Assembly (NCBI GenBank): GCA_002789895.1
Contig: PFUC01000003.1
Location: 3,506-13,836 of the forward strand
DNA length: 10,331 nucleotides
Direction: 5' to 3'
DNA from: Candidatus Collierbacteria bacterium CG_4_9_14_3_um_filter_43_16
Lineage (GTDB): Bacteria > Patescibacteriota > Microgenomatia > UBA1400 > MFAQ01
In this document: positions 1 through 6,552 of the stretch, one piece after another
Layout: each line of letters starts with the position of its first letter
Numbering within the stretch: the stretch's first letter is position 1
Notes under the pieces: generated by a model
Databases searched by the model: none
What the model was told of the DNA's origin: nothing
What the model saw: the letters and a program-made list of their open reading frames with translations, nothing else
Position numbers and translations under genes: made by a program

Positions 1-2
1 AG

Positions 3-182
3 CAGGTCGAAAAGAATCTTTCGCATACCTTCAACGATAAATTTAAGCAGGTTGAAAAGAATCTTTCGCATACCTTCAACGATAAATTTAAGCAGGTTGA
101 AAAGAATCTTTCGCATACCTTCAACGATAAATTTAAGCAGGTTGAACAGCGCCTCCTCACTCAGATAGATAGGAAATTTGCC
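3..182 (+). repeat. 45-bp in-frame tandem repeat, 3 near-identical copies plus a diverged fourth
   Basis: Copies lie at 3-47, 48-92 and 93-137. Copies 2 and 3 are identical, and copy 1 differs by one silent base (gtc versus gtt). The fourth unit, 138-182, keeps only the hydrophobic frame. Near-identity at synonymous sites indicates recent duplication by slippage or recombination. The array may continue to the left of the window. Confidence 0.92.
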
Positions 183-398
183 GAATCTTCTAAAGACTTA
201 AATCGACAACTTCAGTTTCACGAAAAGCTTATCGTAGATCGTTTAGAGGAAAAATTCGAAATAAAACAAAAAGGACTTAGAAACGACATTCTTAATTTCA
301 AAGACGAAGTCCTCACTGAAGTTAAAGATCTTCGCCAAGAAGTTACCGTGACTTCTGCTCGAGTCACCAAGCTTGAAAAAACCTTCCTCGCGAACTGA
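3..398 (+). CDS. Coiled-coil protein, C-terminal 131 residues (5' end outside window)
   Basis: An open frame enters from the left edge and ends at TGA 396-398, giving 131 visible residues; the start lies outside the window. The visible part has no membrane segment and is highly charged. It opens with three copies of the 15-residue unit QVEKNLSHTFNDKFK, then a diverged fourth (QVEQRLLTQIDRKFA). Hydrophobic residues in the unit fall at positions 2, 6, 10 and 14, a 4-4-4-3 spacing that predicts a coiled coil with a 15-residue period. The tail, from about residue 100, shifts to closer hydrophobic spacing nearer a heptad pattern. The gene converges on mreB with only 7 bp between stop codons and no hairpin between them. 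I do not recognise a family. A structural or surface-stalk role is possible, but nothing in the visible part shows export or anchoring. Confidence 0.8.
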   Translation, partial: QVEKNLSHTFNDKFKQVEKNLSHTFNDKFKQVEKNLSHTFNDKFKQVEQRLLTQIDRKFAESSKDLNRQLQFHEKLIVDRLEEKFEIKQKGLRNDILNFKDEVLTEVKDLRQEVTVTSARVTKLEKTFLAN

Positions 399-405
399 CA
401 TCAAT

Positions 406-1470
406 CTACCTCAATCCACCTACCACCCGAACCTTTCCGAGCAGTTTGTCATTTTCCAAGACTTTGGCACAGCCACGCACCACTGCCTCCAGAGGGGTAT
501 CCGTCACCCACACTGGCATACCTATCTGTTCACTAATCAATTTGTCAAAACCTCGAATAAGCGAGCCACCACCAGCCATCACCATCCCTTTTTCCAAAAT
601 ATCGGCCACCAAGTCCGGTGGTGTTTCTTCAATTATCAGAGCAATTTCACCTAAAATTTGATTACAAATCGGCATCATCGATTCTCTGATTTCCACACTA
701 TCCAGCTTCAAAGATTTTGGCAAGCCATCTTCTAAACTACGTCCTCGTACCACAATTTGCAAAGGGTTTCCCTCTTTTTCCTTTTTCTGAGGGTAGGCTG
801 AACCCACTGCAATCTTTACTTCTTCTGCAGTACTTTCACCCAATAGTAAATTGTACTTCAATCGAACAAAGTTCTGGATCGATTCTGTCAATTCGTCCCC
901 CGCCACCCGTAAACTTCGGTTCAACACCAGGCCACCCAAAGAGATTACTCCAATTTCGCTAGTACCCCCACCAATATCACAGATCAGTTGACCTTCCGCC
1001 TTCTCCACCGGCAGTCCCGAGCCAATTGCCGCCGCCATTGGCTCCTCGATTAGAAACACAACTCTTGCCCCAGCCTCAAGCGCCGCTTCCTGAACTGCTC
1101 GTCGCTCTACTTCAGTTACTCCACTAGGGATCCCAATCGCTACTCTGGGGCGGGTAATTTTGAACCCCAGACCTTTGTAGAGCTCATGAACTTCCACAAT
1201 GTAATGTTTGAGCATAGCTTCAGCCGCATCAAAGTCAGCTATCACTCCATCCCTCAGTGGTCTTACCACCTCAATATTGGCCGGATTCTTCCCAAGCATT
1301 CTCTTGGCCTCGTCCCCCATAGCTAGAATTTCTTTCGTCTTCATGTGTCTAGCGACCACCGAAGGTTGCCTAATTACCACACCCTTTCCTTGAACATGAA
1401 CCACCACATTGGCCGTACCAAGGTCTATGCCTACATCGAGAGTGGCTAACCTCCACAATTTTTCAAACAT
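406..1470 (-). CDS. mreB: Rod-shape-determining actin-like protein MreB
   Basis: MreB is the bacterial actin homologue; it polymerises under the cytoplasmic membrane and guides lateral wall synthesis. At 354 residues it is family length. The actin-fold nucleotide motifs are in order: phosphate 1 DVGIDLGTANV (12-22), the connecting segment IPSGVTEVERRAV (114-126), EEPMAAAIG (142-150), phosphate 2 DIGGGTSEIGV (165-175) and adenosine motif AGGGSLIRG (299-307). The N-terminal MFEKLW is a plausible amphipathic membrane-binding stretch and supports the ATG at 1470. No mreC, mreD, rodA or pbp2 is adjacent, so it stands as a single gene here, converging on the coiled-coil gene. There is no clear Shine-Dalgarno; an extended -10 lies 34 bp upstream of the ATG. 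The family assignment is secure. Confidence 0.97.
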   Translation of the reverse strand: MFEKLWRLATLDVGIDLGTANVVVHVQGKGVVIRQPSVVARHMKTKEILAMGDEAKRMLGKNPANIEVVRPLRDGVIADFDAAEAMLKHYIVEVHELYKGLGFKITRPRVAIGIPSGVTEVERRAVQEAALEAGARVVFLIEEPMAAAIGSGLPVEKAEGQLICDIGGGTSEIGVISLGGLVLNRSLRVAGDELTESIQNFVRLKYNLLLGESTAEEVKIAVGSAYPQKKEKEGNPLQIVVRGRSLEDGLPKSLKLDSVEIRESMMPICNQILGEIALIIEETPPDLVADILEKGMVMAGGGSLIRGFDKLISEQIGMPVWVTDTPLEAVVRGCAKVLENDKLLGKVRVVGGLR

Positions 1471-1503
1471 TTTTTATCAAAAAGACAGTCATATTACTGC
1501 TAA

Positions 1504-1512
1504 ATAATATCA
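1504..1512 (-). promoter_or_regulatory. Candidate extended -10 promoter of mreB (TGATATTAT)
   Basis: On the minus strand TGA is followed directly by TATTAT, an extended -10. The -35 region is weak. Transcription would start near 1497, leaving a leader of about 27 nt without a Shine-Dalgarno. A second -10-like word, TATACT (1514-1519), is an alternative. Confidence 0.45.
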
Positions 1513-1554
1513 AAGTATAGCTACTAAAGCCAGCCAATCTTTTGTAACGAAGCA

Positions 1555-1587
1555 TTCGTCATCCCGGACTTGATCCGGGATCCATCC
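1555..1587. repeat. Dispersed palindromic repeat (copy 1, intergenic)
   Basis: A perfect 8-bp stem (1561-1568 with 1574-1581, ATCCCGGA/TCCGGGAT) encloses a 5-nt loop, with flanks ttcgtc and ccat. The copy at 3936-3966 has the same flanks around a different stem. It resembles the ATTCCC...GGGAAT class of small palindromic repeats found in many bacterial genomes. It has no T-tract, so it is not a normal intrinsic terminator. Confidence 0.75.
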
Positions 1588-1624
1588 GGACGATCAGCGA
1601 ATAGCTCACCCATGTCCTATAAGC

Positions 1625-1653
1625 TTGACATTTAGGCATAAGTGTGTTACAAT
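1625..1653 (+). promoter_or_regulatory. Near-consensus sigma70 promoter for the lipoprotein gene
   Basis: TTGACA (1625-1630) is followed after exactly 17 bp by TACAAT (1648-1653), and TGT immediately before the -10 makes it extended as well. The predicted start is near 1660. This is the strongest promoter by sequence in the window and the only one with a consensus -35. Confidence 0.8.
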
Positions 1654-1659
1654 CCCCTA

Positions 1660-1780
1660 TTATCTTCGAGAGGCATTTCCGCTCTCTAAAATGTTTTTCC
1701 CCAAGCACCGGTCCTTCAGGCCGGTCCAAGTGGTTTTTCCCAAGCCCTGCGAACCAGGGTATAGGCCAAGGAGGCCCCAA
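1660..1780 (+). promoter_or_regulatory. Structured 5' leader with strong Shine-Dalgarno (candidate cis-regulatory RNA)
   Basis: About 120 nt lie between the predicted transcription start and the GTG at 1781. Visible hairpins are GAGAG/CTCTC (1668-1672 with 1682-1686), ACCGG/CCGGT (1707-1711 with 1721-1725) and CCCTG/CAGGG (1745-1749 with 1755-1759). The second and third sit in similar frames: tttttccccaagc, hairpin, ccaag (about 1693-1730) and tttttcccaagc, hairpin, ccaagg (about 1734-1771), like a duplicated module. The Shine-Dalgarno AAGGAGG (1768-1774) is 6 nt before the GTG. The TCCTT at 1712-1716 could pair with AAGGA and hide it. I do not recognise a known riboswitch class. Confidence 0.5.
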
Positions 1781-2809
1781 GTGAAAAAAATCTACGCAAT
1801 TTTGGTTTCCTTCTCGCTCCTTATCGGAGCATGCGCCCCAGTTGATTTTTCAAAGCCACTTATCGAGTGGCCACAGGTTTGTGACGTGACTACAGGGGTT
1901 TGTTACGAAGTCGTCATCATGGAGAAACCTGGTGTCCCAGGCGCCATGCCTGGTACGCAGTACATCACTGAGTACATCCCTGTTGCGCCATTGTCGTCTC
2001 AAGAAACCCTCGACAGTCTGGCCACAATCGGGTATACCCCTTTCGATCAGATAATCATGATGGTACTGCCATCCTCCTGGACCAAAGAGGACGGAACCAC
2101 AGTCGACATTCAAATGGCTGGCGGTGCCGCAATTGCTACCATGGCCAAGAGTGATCCCCGCTTATGTACCGCCATCGGCATGCACGTGATCGAAAAGATC
2201 GGTGGTCAGATTTCTTGGCCAATCATGATTGCGGCCTTCGATGGTCTAGCCAACAACACCATCGCGCCCGACGTCATCAGAATTGGCGGAGGTAAGACGG
2301 TAGTTCAGTTCGTTTTTCAAAACACGAAGTGGATACTGCTGTTTGCGGATTCCTCTTCACCCACGGTTCTCGTACCGGTTGTGGGAAATATGCTGGGTAA
2401 GTTTGCCGGCGCCACAAAGGCCTTACCCCTACTTGGACAAGGTCAGGCTTTAGGAGTCATGGCCGAAATTTCGTACTTCTTCAAGTGCGTCAAAAACTCC
2501 TGGCCAAAAAACGCTGAAGAAGCCGAACAGGCCCGTAGGGATCACAACAGCGCCTACAACAAAAGAAAGGTTCGTGCTGTTCCCGACGACTTCCCCATGC
2601 CTCTCCCAATCCGAGATGCCAGTGGCAATATGACGACCGTGATGGTCCAAGTGTCAGTGGGGGATTTCTCAAATATGGAGGCTCTGGAACTCGATGTACT
2701 CATCGGTTTGGGCGTGATCGCTCTTGCGGTCACAACCCCTCTACCAGAGCTTGCGTTGGCAGGGGGCGGTGCTGGAACTCTCCAATGGGCGTCTCAATTC
2801 GCCCATTAA
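1781..2809 (+). CDS. Predicted lipoprotein of unknown function
   Basis: I chose the GTG at 1781 because AAGGAGG lies 6 nt upstream and the frame then opens with a lipoprotein signal: MKK, a hydrophobic core, and a lipobox ending I-G-A-C with the lipidated cysteine at residue 18. The frame stays open back to 1625, but that stretch contains the promoter and leader. The product is 342 residues, probably tethered to the outer face of the membrane. It has further cysteines at 34, 41, 129 and 236, a charged segment at about 240-265 (KNAEEAEQARRDHNSAYNKR) and a hydrophobic, Gly-rich C-terminus (about 304-335). I recognise no family. The gene is GC-richer than its neighbours (hand counts of 57% in 2101-2160 and 55% in 2401-2460, against 32% in 3601-3660). 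A terminator follows directly. Lipoprotein nature is well supported; function is unknown. Confidence 0.8.
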   Translation: MKKIYAILVSFSLLIGACAPVDFSKPLIEWPQVCDVTTGVCYEVVIMEKPGVPGAMPGTQYITEYIPVAPLSSQETLDSLATIGYTPFDQIIMMVLPSSWTKEDGTTVDIQMAGGAAIATMAKSDPRLCTAIGMHVIEKIGGQISWPIMIAAFDGLANNTIAPDVIRIGGGKTVVQFVFQNTKWILLFADSSSPTVLVPVVGNMLGKFAGATKALPLLGQGQALGVMAEISYFFKCVKNSWPKNAEEAEQARRDHNSAYNKRKVRAVPDDFPMPLPIRDASGNMTTVMVQVSVGDFSNMEALELDVLIGLGVIALAVTTPLPELALAGGGAGTLQWASQFAH

Positions 2810-2818
2810 TTTCTAAAC

Positions 2819-2852
2819 AAAACAGGCTACACAATGTGTGGCCTGTTTTTTT
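2819..2852. terminator. Bidirectional Rho-independent terminator
   Basis: The stem AACAGGCTACAC (2821-2832) pairs with GTGTGGCCTGTT (2836-2847) through one U-G wobble and a 3-nt loop; flanking A and T bases extend it by two pairs. Seven Ts (2846-2852) follow on the plus strand, ending the lipoprotein transcript. Read on the minus strand, the stem is followed by TTTTGTTT, so it can also end the 333-residue gene, whose stop codon is 8 bp away. Confidence 0.9.
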
Positions 2853-2860
2853 ATCTCTTC

Positions 2861-3862
2861 TCAATCCACGATCGTATGTAATTCCTTCAGGTCACTGATC
2901 AGAAAACTTGTTACCGGACAATCATCGCTCAAACTCATAAGAAATGCTTTTTTTCTTATCTGTACCCCTTCTTCGTTACCGCTACCAGCTATAGCATCCA
3001 TCAGAGGTTCAATAACTACAATCCACAAATCATTGGCATAAAAAACCGTCTTTCCGGCTATAAACTCAACCAACAAACCCATCTTCTTGTGGACCGTTGC
3101 TTGTTGCTCCCCCAATGGTAAAACAGTTATCGCCTTCTTAACAGCCTCGCGAGCCAACCACATATTATCTGCAGGGCCGTCCGCTTCGTGTTTCAGGTGA
3201 AGCTCCAAAAAGGTATTGATCTCGTCGATACTCCCCGTGACCTCTCCCAAGGTTCCTGGGTACAGCGCCTTCCCAACCTTATCAATCAGCTCAAAGTTTT
3301 TCCTCTCGATGGCATCTCTCCACAAGCCGTAAACCATTCGGGCTTTAACCAACGGCTCATCCGCCACACTCACCACCTTCAAATAACTATCACCACTCAG
3401 TCTATCAACTGCCCTAGCCCTCTGTTCATCAGTTTCAATCTTCTTCGGAAATATCTCGGCCACGTCATTTTCTGGCAGTCTAAAAAATATTTGTTCCCCA
3501 GTCTTAGTATTTTGAACCACCCCGATCCTTGTTGCCTCCGTTTCCTCAATTATTAACTCTATCCTTTGTTCGTCAGACAAAATTGATACCATTAGCTTTG
3601 CCGCTTCCATGTCATGAAAACCTTCTTTATCAATTGGAATATTCAAATGAGAAATAAACTTCACACCTGACAAAACATCACCCACAGCACCCAATTCACT
3701 CAAATCCTTAATTGACCTTACCAATTCATCGCCATCGTTCTTTTGTGGAATAATCTCGAAATCTTCTGGTAGATTCTCCATCACAAAAATACCTCTGTCC
3801 ATATTATCTAGGAAGACAAGCTCTGCTGGTCCTGCATTTGCAAAAGAAGTCCCTTCAGTCAT
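2861..3862 (-). CDS. Hypothetical soluble protein, 333 residues
   Basis: The frame runs from ATG 3860-3862 to TGA 2861-2863 and ends at a bidirectional terminator. There is no signal peptide or membrane segment, so the product is probably cytoplasmic. It is acidic, with one cysteine near the C-terminus (DDCPVTSF). The N-terminal half (about 1-140) looks mixed alpha/beta; the second half (about 145-333) is rich in charged helical stretches such as DEQRARAVDRLSG and REAVKKAITVLPLGEQQ. The words SDEQR and TDEQR occur once each, about 50 residues apart. It lies head to head with the ligase-like gene over 36 bp, each with its own -10 box, so the two may be co-regulated. I do not recognise a family. 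Intact length, own promoter and own terminator support a real gene. Confidence 0.82.
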   Translation of the reverse strand: MTEGTSFANAGPAELVFLDNMDRGIFVMENLPEDFEIIPQKNDGDELVRSIKDLSELGAVGDVLSGVKFISHLNIPIDKEGFHDMEAAKLMVSILSDEQRIELIIEETEATRIGVVQNTKTGEQIFFRLPENDVAEIFPKKIETDEQRARAVDRLSGDSYLKVVSVADEPLVKARMVYGLWRDAIERKNFELIDKVGKALYPGTLGEVTGSIDEINTFLELHLKHEADGPADNMWLAREAVKKAITVLPLGEQQATVHKKMGLLVEFIAGKTVFYANDLWIVVIEPLMDAIAGSGNEEGVQIRKKAFLMSLSDDCPVTSFLISDLKELHTIVD

Positions 3863-3870
3863 ATGCGCTC

Positions 3871-3879
3871 ATTTTAACA
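3871..3879 (-). promoter_or_regulatory. Extended -10 (TGTTAAAAT) 8 nt before the ATG of the 333-residue gene
   Basis: On the minus strand TGT plus TAAAAT ends 8 nt before the ATG at 3862. A start 6-8 nt after the hexamer would fall on or just before the ATG, implying a leaderless or nearly leaderless mRNA. No Shine-Dalgarno is seen. Confidence 0.55.
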
Positions 3880-3883
3880 TCTC

Positions 3884-3892
3884 TGCTAAACT
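3884..3892 (+). promoter_or_regulatory. Extended -10 (TGCTAAACT) 6 nt before the ATG of the ligase-like gene
   Basis: TGC plus TAAACT ends 6 nt before ATG 3899, with no Shine-Dalgarno in between. It is only 4 bp from the opposing -10 box at 3871-3879, so the two divergent promoters overlap and polymerase could probably occupy only one at a time. Confidence 0.5.
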
Positions 3893-3898
3893 ATCTCC

Positions 3899-5911
3899 AT
3901 GTCCTCGAAAGTCCATCAGATTAAAAACAAAGAACTTCGTCATTCCCGCGAAGGCGGGAATCCATCAAATAACTCCTCAGTCCAAAAACCCGCCACCTTC
4001 ATCCATTACTGTTTCTACACCTTATTTTTCGTCACCCCTCTACTTCTCTGGCCCTTTACCTCCGAAGTCTTTGAATTCAACAAGATGATGTTTGTTTATG
4101 CCATGACCATTGTCATCTCGGCCGCCTGGGGAATTAGATCATTTCAAAACAAACGATTTGAAATCGCCAAAACCCCCCTCGACATTCCCCTTCTCATATT
4201 TCTCTCCTCTCAAATCATTTCTACTATCATCTCCATCGACCGTCACACTAGCCTTTGGGGCTACTACTCGCGCTTTCATGGCGGGCTGGTCTCGACTATC
4301 TGTTATATCCTTCTTTTTTACGCTCTCGTCACTCATTTCTCGGGACAAGCCAAAGCCCTTCGGAATCTCATCCGTATCATCCTTGCTACAGCCACCATTA
4401 CTGCGATATATGCAGTCCTAGAAAAAATGGGCATCGATAAAAATATTTGGGTTCAGGATGTTCAGAATCGCGTCTTCTCCACCCTTGGCCAACCCAACTG
4501 GCTTTCGGCCTATCTAATTGCCCTCCTCCCTATTTCACTTTTTGCCCTCGTCCGAAGCCATAAGTTCTATGCTCGTTTAATAAACGGGGCTCTCTCTCTT
4601 CTCTTTCTTAGTGCCATCTTCTTTACCCGCTCACAGTCCGGTATCGGTGCTACCGCCATTATCTTGCTTATTTTTACCATTACCATCTCCATTCAAAAGA
4701 AACAACCTAAGCTATTACTCGGCGTTGCTGTTCTCTTATTGGCCCTTCTTTTTTTCAAGGGCGACACAGTCAAACGAACACTTGGCTCACTCAACAAGAT
4801 AAATCCTTTTTATTCCAATGCCACCGCGATCATCACCGAAGAAAACAAGACCCGCGTCGGTGGCTCGGACTCTATGTCCATTCGTCGAGTTGTCTGGCAA
4901 GGGGCCATCGATCTAGGCAAAAAATATCCTTTCTTTGGTACCGGTGTCGAAACTTTTGGCTACTCCTACTACTGGGTTCGGCCGTCAGTTCACAATCTCA
5001 CTTCGGAGTCCGATTTTCTCTACAACAAAGCCCACAACGAGTATCTTAATTTCCTCGCCAACACCGGCTTTCTTGGACTTCTGGCCTATCTCTTCCTCAT
5101 CTTCTCCATCCTCAAACTATTTCTTTCCAAGCACTTTGCACCAAGCACTTTGCACCAAGCACTAACCACCCCCCTTCTCCTCGGCTTTATTAGCATCCTC
5201 ATCACCAACTACTTTGGTTTCTCTGTCGTCAACGTGGCCCTTTTCTTTTTCTTATTCCCCGCCATTTTTCTAGCTACTACAAACAAAACCAAAATACATT
5301 CTCAAAGTATTTCTCTGGACAAGACTCTCGGCTCAGTTTTGATTGTCATTGTGACCACCTGGCTCTTACTGGGAGTCCGCCGGATGTGGCTCGCCGACCT
5401 CGCTTATACCGCGGGACGCTCTAATCTCACCGAAGATCTCAATGCGATCAAGCTCAATCCACGCGAGCCCTTATATTATGCCCAGCTTGGTAACGTTCAA
5501 GCCTTGGTTGCAACCCAAATTATTGCTCCCCAAATTGCCGAAATGTCCGCTTCAACCTCGGCAGAAATCAAGCAAAATGCTAACTATTATTTACAGCAGT
5601 ATCTTAAGGACGCGGTGATCAACATCAACAAGGCTGTATCCATGAATCGATACAATCTTAACCTCTTAAAAACCAAGGCTAGGACTGAGCTGATTCTGGG
5701 CACTCTGGATTCAAAATATAATTTAGACGCCACCCAAACTCTTCTCAAAATTTCGGAGCTCTCTCCTTCCGATGCCGCCAATTATTTCAACATCGGTCTC
5801 CTCTATTCACAGCTCAACAAAAAAGATGAAGCCAAGCTAGCTTTCCAAAAAGCCATCGACTTGAAACCTGACTATCAGGCCGCCAAAGATCGCCTGGGTG
5901 CCCTCAAATAA
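3899..5911 (+). CDS. O-antigen ligase/polymerase-family (Wzy_C) membrane protein with C-terminal TPRs
   Basis: Members of this family transfer or polymerise surface glycans at the outer face of the membrane. The 670-residue product has about ten or more hydrophobic segments from residue 34 to about 490. The Wzy_C-type signature is the loop from R329/R330 (SIRRVVWQGA) through the GTGVETFGYSYYW segment to KAHNEYLNFLANTGFLG, with H379 in the HNEY position where the family has its conserved His; ligases also use a conserved Arg. The C-terminal part is soluble, with a clear TPR at about 625-660 (YFNIGLLYSQLNKKDEAKLAF and following). No alternative ATG, GTG or TTG lies between 3899 and the first membrane segment, so 3899 is kept. 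Two inserted repeats are translated, at residues 13-23 and 410-422. Acceptor and glycan are unknown; an S-layer or other surface glycoprotein is a guess. Confidence 0.88.
   Translation: MSSKVHQIKNKELRHSREGGNPSNNSSVQKPATFIHYCFYTLFFVTPLLLWPFTSEVFEFNKMMFVYAMTIVISAAWGIRSFQNKRFEIAKTPLDIPLLIFLSSQIISTIISIDRHTSLWGYYSRFHGGLVSTICYILLFYALVTHFSGQAKALRNLIRIILATATITAIYAVLEKMGIDKNIWVQDVQNRVFSTLGQPNWLSAYLIALLPISLFALVRSHKFYARLINGALSLLFLSAIFFTRSQSGIGATAIILLIFTITISIQKKQPKLLLGVAVLLLALLFFKGDTVKRTLGSLNKINPFYSNATAIITEENKTRVGGSDSMSIRRVVWQGAIDLGKKYPFFGTGVETFGYSYYWVRPSVHNLTSESDFLYNKAHNEYLNFLANTGFLGLLAYLFLIFSILKLFLSKHFAPSTLHQALTTPLLLGFISILITNYFGFSVVNVALFFFLFPAIFLATTNKTKIHSQSISLDKTLGSVLIVIVTTWLLLGVRRMWLADLAYTAGRSNLTEDLNAIKLNPREPLYYAQLGNVQALVATQIIAPQIAEMSASTSAEIKQNANYYLQQYLKDAVININKAVSMNRYNLNLLKTKARTELILGTLDSKYNLDATQTLLKISELSPSDAANYFNIGLLYSQLNKKDEAKLAFQKAIDLKPDYQAAKDRLGALK
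3936..3966. repeat. Dispersed palindromic repeat (copy 2, inside the ligase-like CDS)
   Basis: A perfect stem ATTCCCGC/GCGGGAAT (3942-3949 with 3954-3961) has a GAAG loop and the same flanks as the copy at 1555-1587 (ttcgtcat...atccat). It is translated as RHSREGGNPS, a peptide that marks this repeat in many bacterial proteins. It sits in the predicted cytoplasmic N-terminal tail, before the first membrane segment. Confidence 0.85.
5127..5163. repeat. 14-bp tandem repeat inside the ligase-like CDS
   Basis: The unit ccaagcactttgca occurs at 5127-5140 and 5141-5154, with a partial third copy at 5155-5163. Because 14 is not a multiple of three, each copy is read in a different frame (residues about 410-422, SKHFAPSTLHQAL). 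It falls in the loop between two predicted membrane helices, where it should be tolerated. Confidence 0.85.
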
Positions 5912-5947
5912 CCAGCCAGACCCAGTATACTATAAGTCGATCTTGTG

Positions 5948-5956
5948 TGGTAAAAT
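5948..5956 (+). promoter_or_regulatory. Extended -10 (TGGTAAAAT) 6 nt before the def ATG
   Basis: TGG plus TAAAAT is followed by 6 nt and then ATG 5963, with no Shine-Dalgarno and a weak -35. This predicts a leaderless def-fmt transcript. A second -10-like word, TATACT (5926-5931), is an alternative that would give a leader of about 25 nt. Confidence 0.5.
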
Positions 5957-5962
5957 AGATTA

Positions 5963-6499
5963 ATGAAAATTCTCGTTACCCCAGACAAATTTCTTCGCAT
6001 CAAGGCCAAGCCTGTGGTTAGCTACGACAAAAAGCTAGAGAAGCAAATCTCCGAGATGATCAAAATCCTCAAGTCTTCCAAAGACCCTGAGGGTGTTGGT
6101 CTGGCGGCTACTCAAGTAGGCTTGGATAGAAGGCTCATCATCGTCTTTCTAAACGGAAAACCGGAGATCTTTATCAATCCGATCATTATTTCTTCTTCCG
6201 AGGCCATGCTTTCCAGCATCCATCACAAAAAGAAAGACCGCTGGCTCGAGGGCTGTCTCTCCTTGCCAGGTATTTGGGGCTTTGTCGACCGTCCTTACTC
6301 AATTGAGATGGAGTATCTTACACCGGTCGATGGTCAATTGATTCCCCGCCACCGAAAATTTGAAGACGTCGAGTCGGCCTATGTCCAGCACGAAAACGAC
6401 CATCTTGACGGCATTCTCTTCACCGATCATATTCTCAAACAAGGCGGACAAATCTTCAAAGATACATCTGACGGCCTCACCCTCATCGAAAATATTTAA
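5963..6499 (+). CDS. def: Peptide deformylase
   Basis: The enzyme removes the formyl group from the N-terminal formylmethionine of nascent proteins, using a bound metal ion. The three family motifs are complete: GVGLAATQ (44-51), EGCLS (96-100) with metal ligand C98, and HENDH (143-147) with ligands H143 and H147 and catalytic E144. At 178 residues it is normal length. A short insert rich in Lys and His (about 86-93, SIHHKKKD) lies just before motif 2. It is 53 bp upstream of fmt on the same strand, the usual pairing of the deformylating and formylating enzymes. The gap contains no terminator, so the two are probably cotranscribed from the -10 box at 5948-5956. The start is the only ATG fitting the conserved N-terminal MKILVTPD. 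Confidence 0.97.
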   Translation: MKILVTPDKFLRIKAKPVVSYDKKLEKQISEMIKILKSSKDPEGVGLAATQVGLDRRLIIVFLNGKPEIFINPIIISSSEAMLSSIHHKKKDRWLEGCLSLPGIWGFVDRPYSIEMEYLTPVDGQLIPRHRKFEDVESAYVQHENDHLDGILFTDHILKQGGQIFKDTSDGLTLIENI

Positions 6500-6506
6500 T
6501 ATCACC

Positions 6507-6540
6507 CATTGTACATTTCACATTTTACGTTTCAAATTCT
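6507..6540. repeat. Degenerate short-period AT-rich repeat between def and fmt
   Basis: The words tacattt, cacatttt, acgtttc and aaattct follow one another with a period of about 7-8 nt, without exact copies. No hairpin or Shine-Dalgarno is present before the fmt ATG at 6553. Confidence 0.4.
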
Positions 6541-6552
6541 CACAAATATACC

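Noticed and set aside
3..182. CRISPR-like array of 45-bp repeats
   Set aside because: The copies are directly adjacent with no spacers, stay in one reading frame, and encode coiled-coil units.
717..962. Plus-strand ORFs inside mreB
   Set aside because: They are frame shadows opposite a fully conserved MreB coding sequence.
1555..1587. Intrinsic terminator between mreB and the lipoprotein gene
   Set aside because: The hairpin has no T-tract on either strand and lies between the 5' ends of two divergent genes.
1625..1780. N-terminal extension of the lipoprotein gene to a TTG at 1625
   Set aside because: The TTG is part of the TTGACA -35 box and the stretch contains the -10 and leader hairpins; the GTG at 1781 has a strong Shine-Dalgarno and begins a clean lipoprotein signal peptide.
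1559..1780. Minus-strand ORF across the lipoprotein leader
   Set aside because: It is antisense to the promoter and leader, includes the palindromic repeat, and has no start signals or recognisable protein character.
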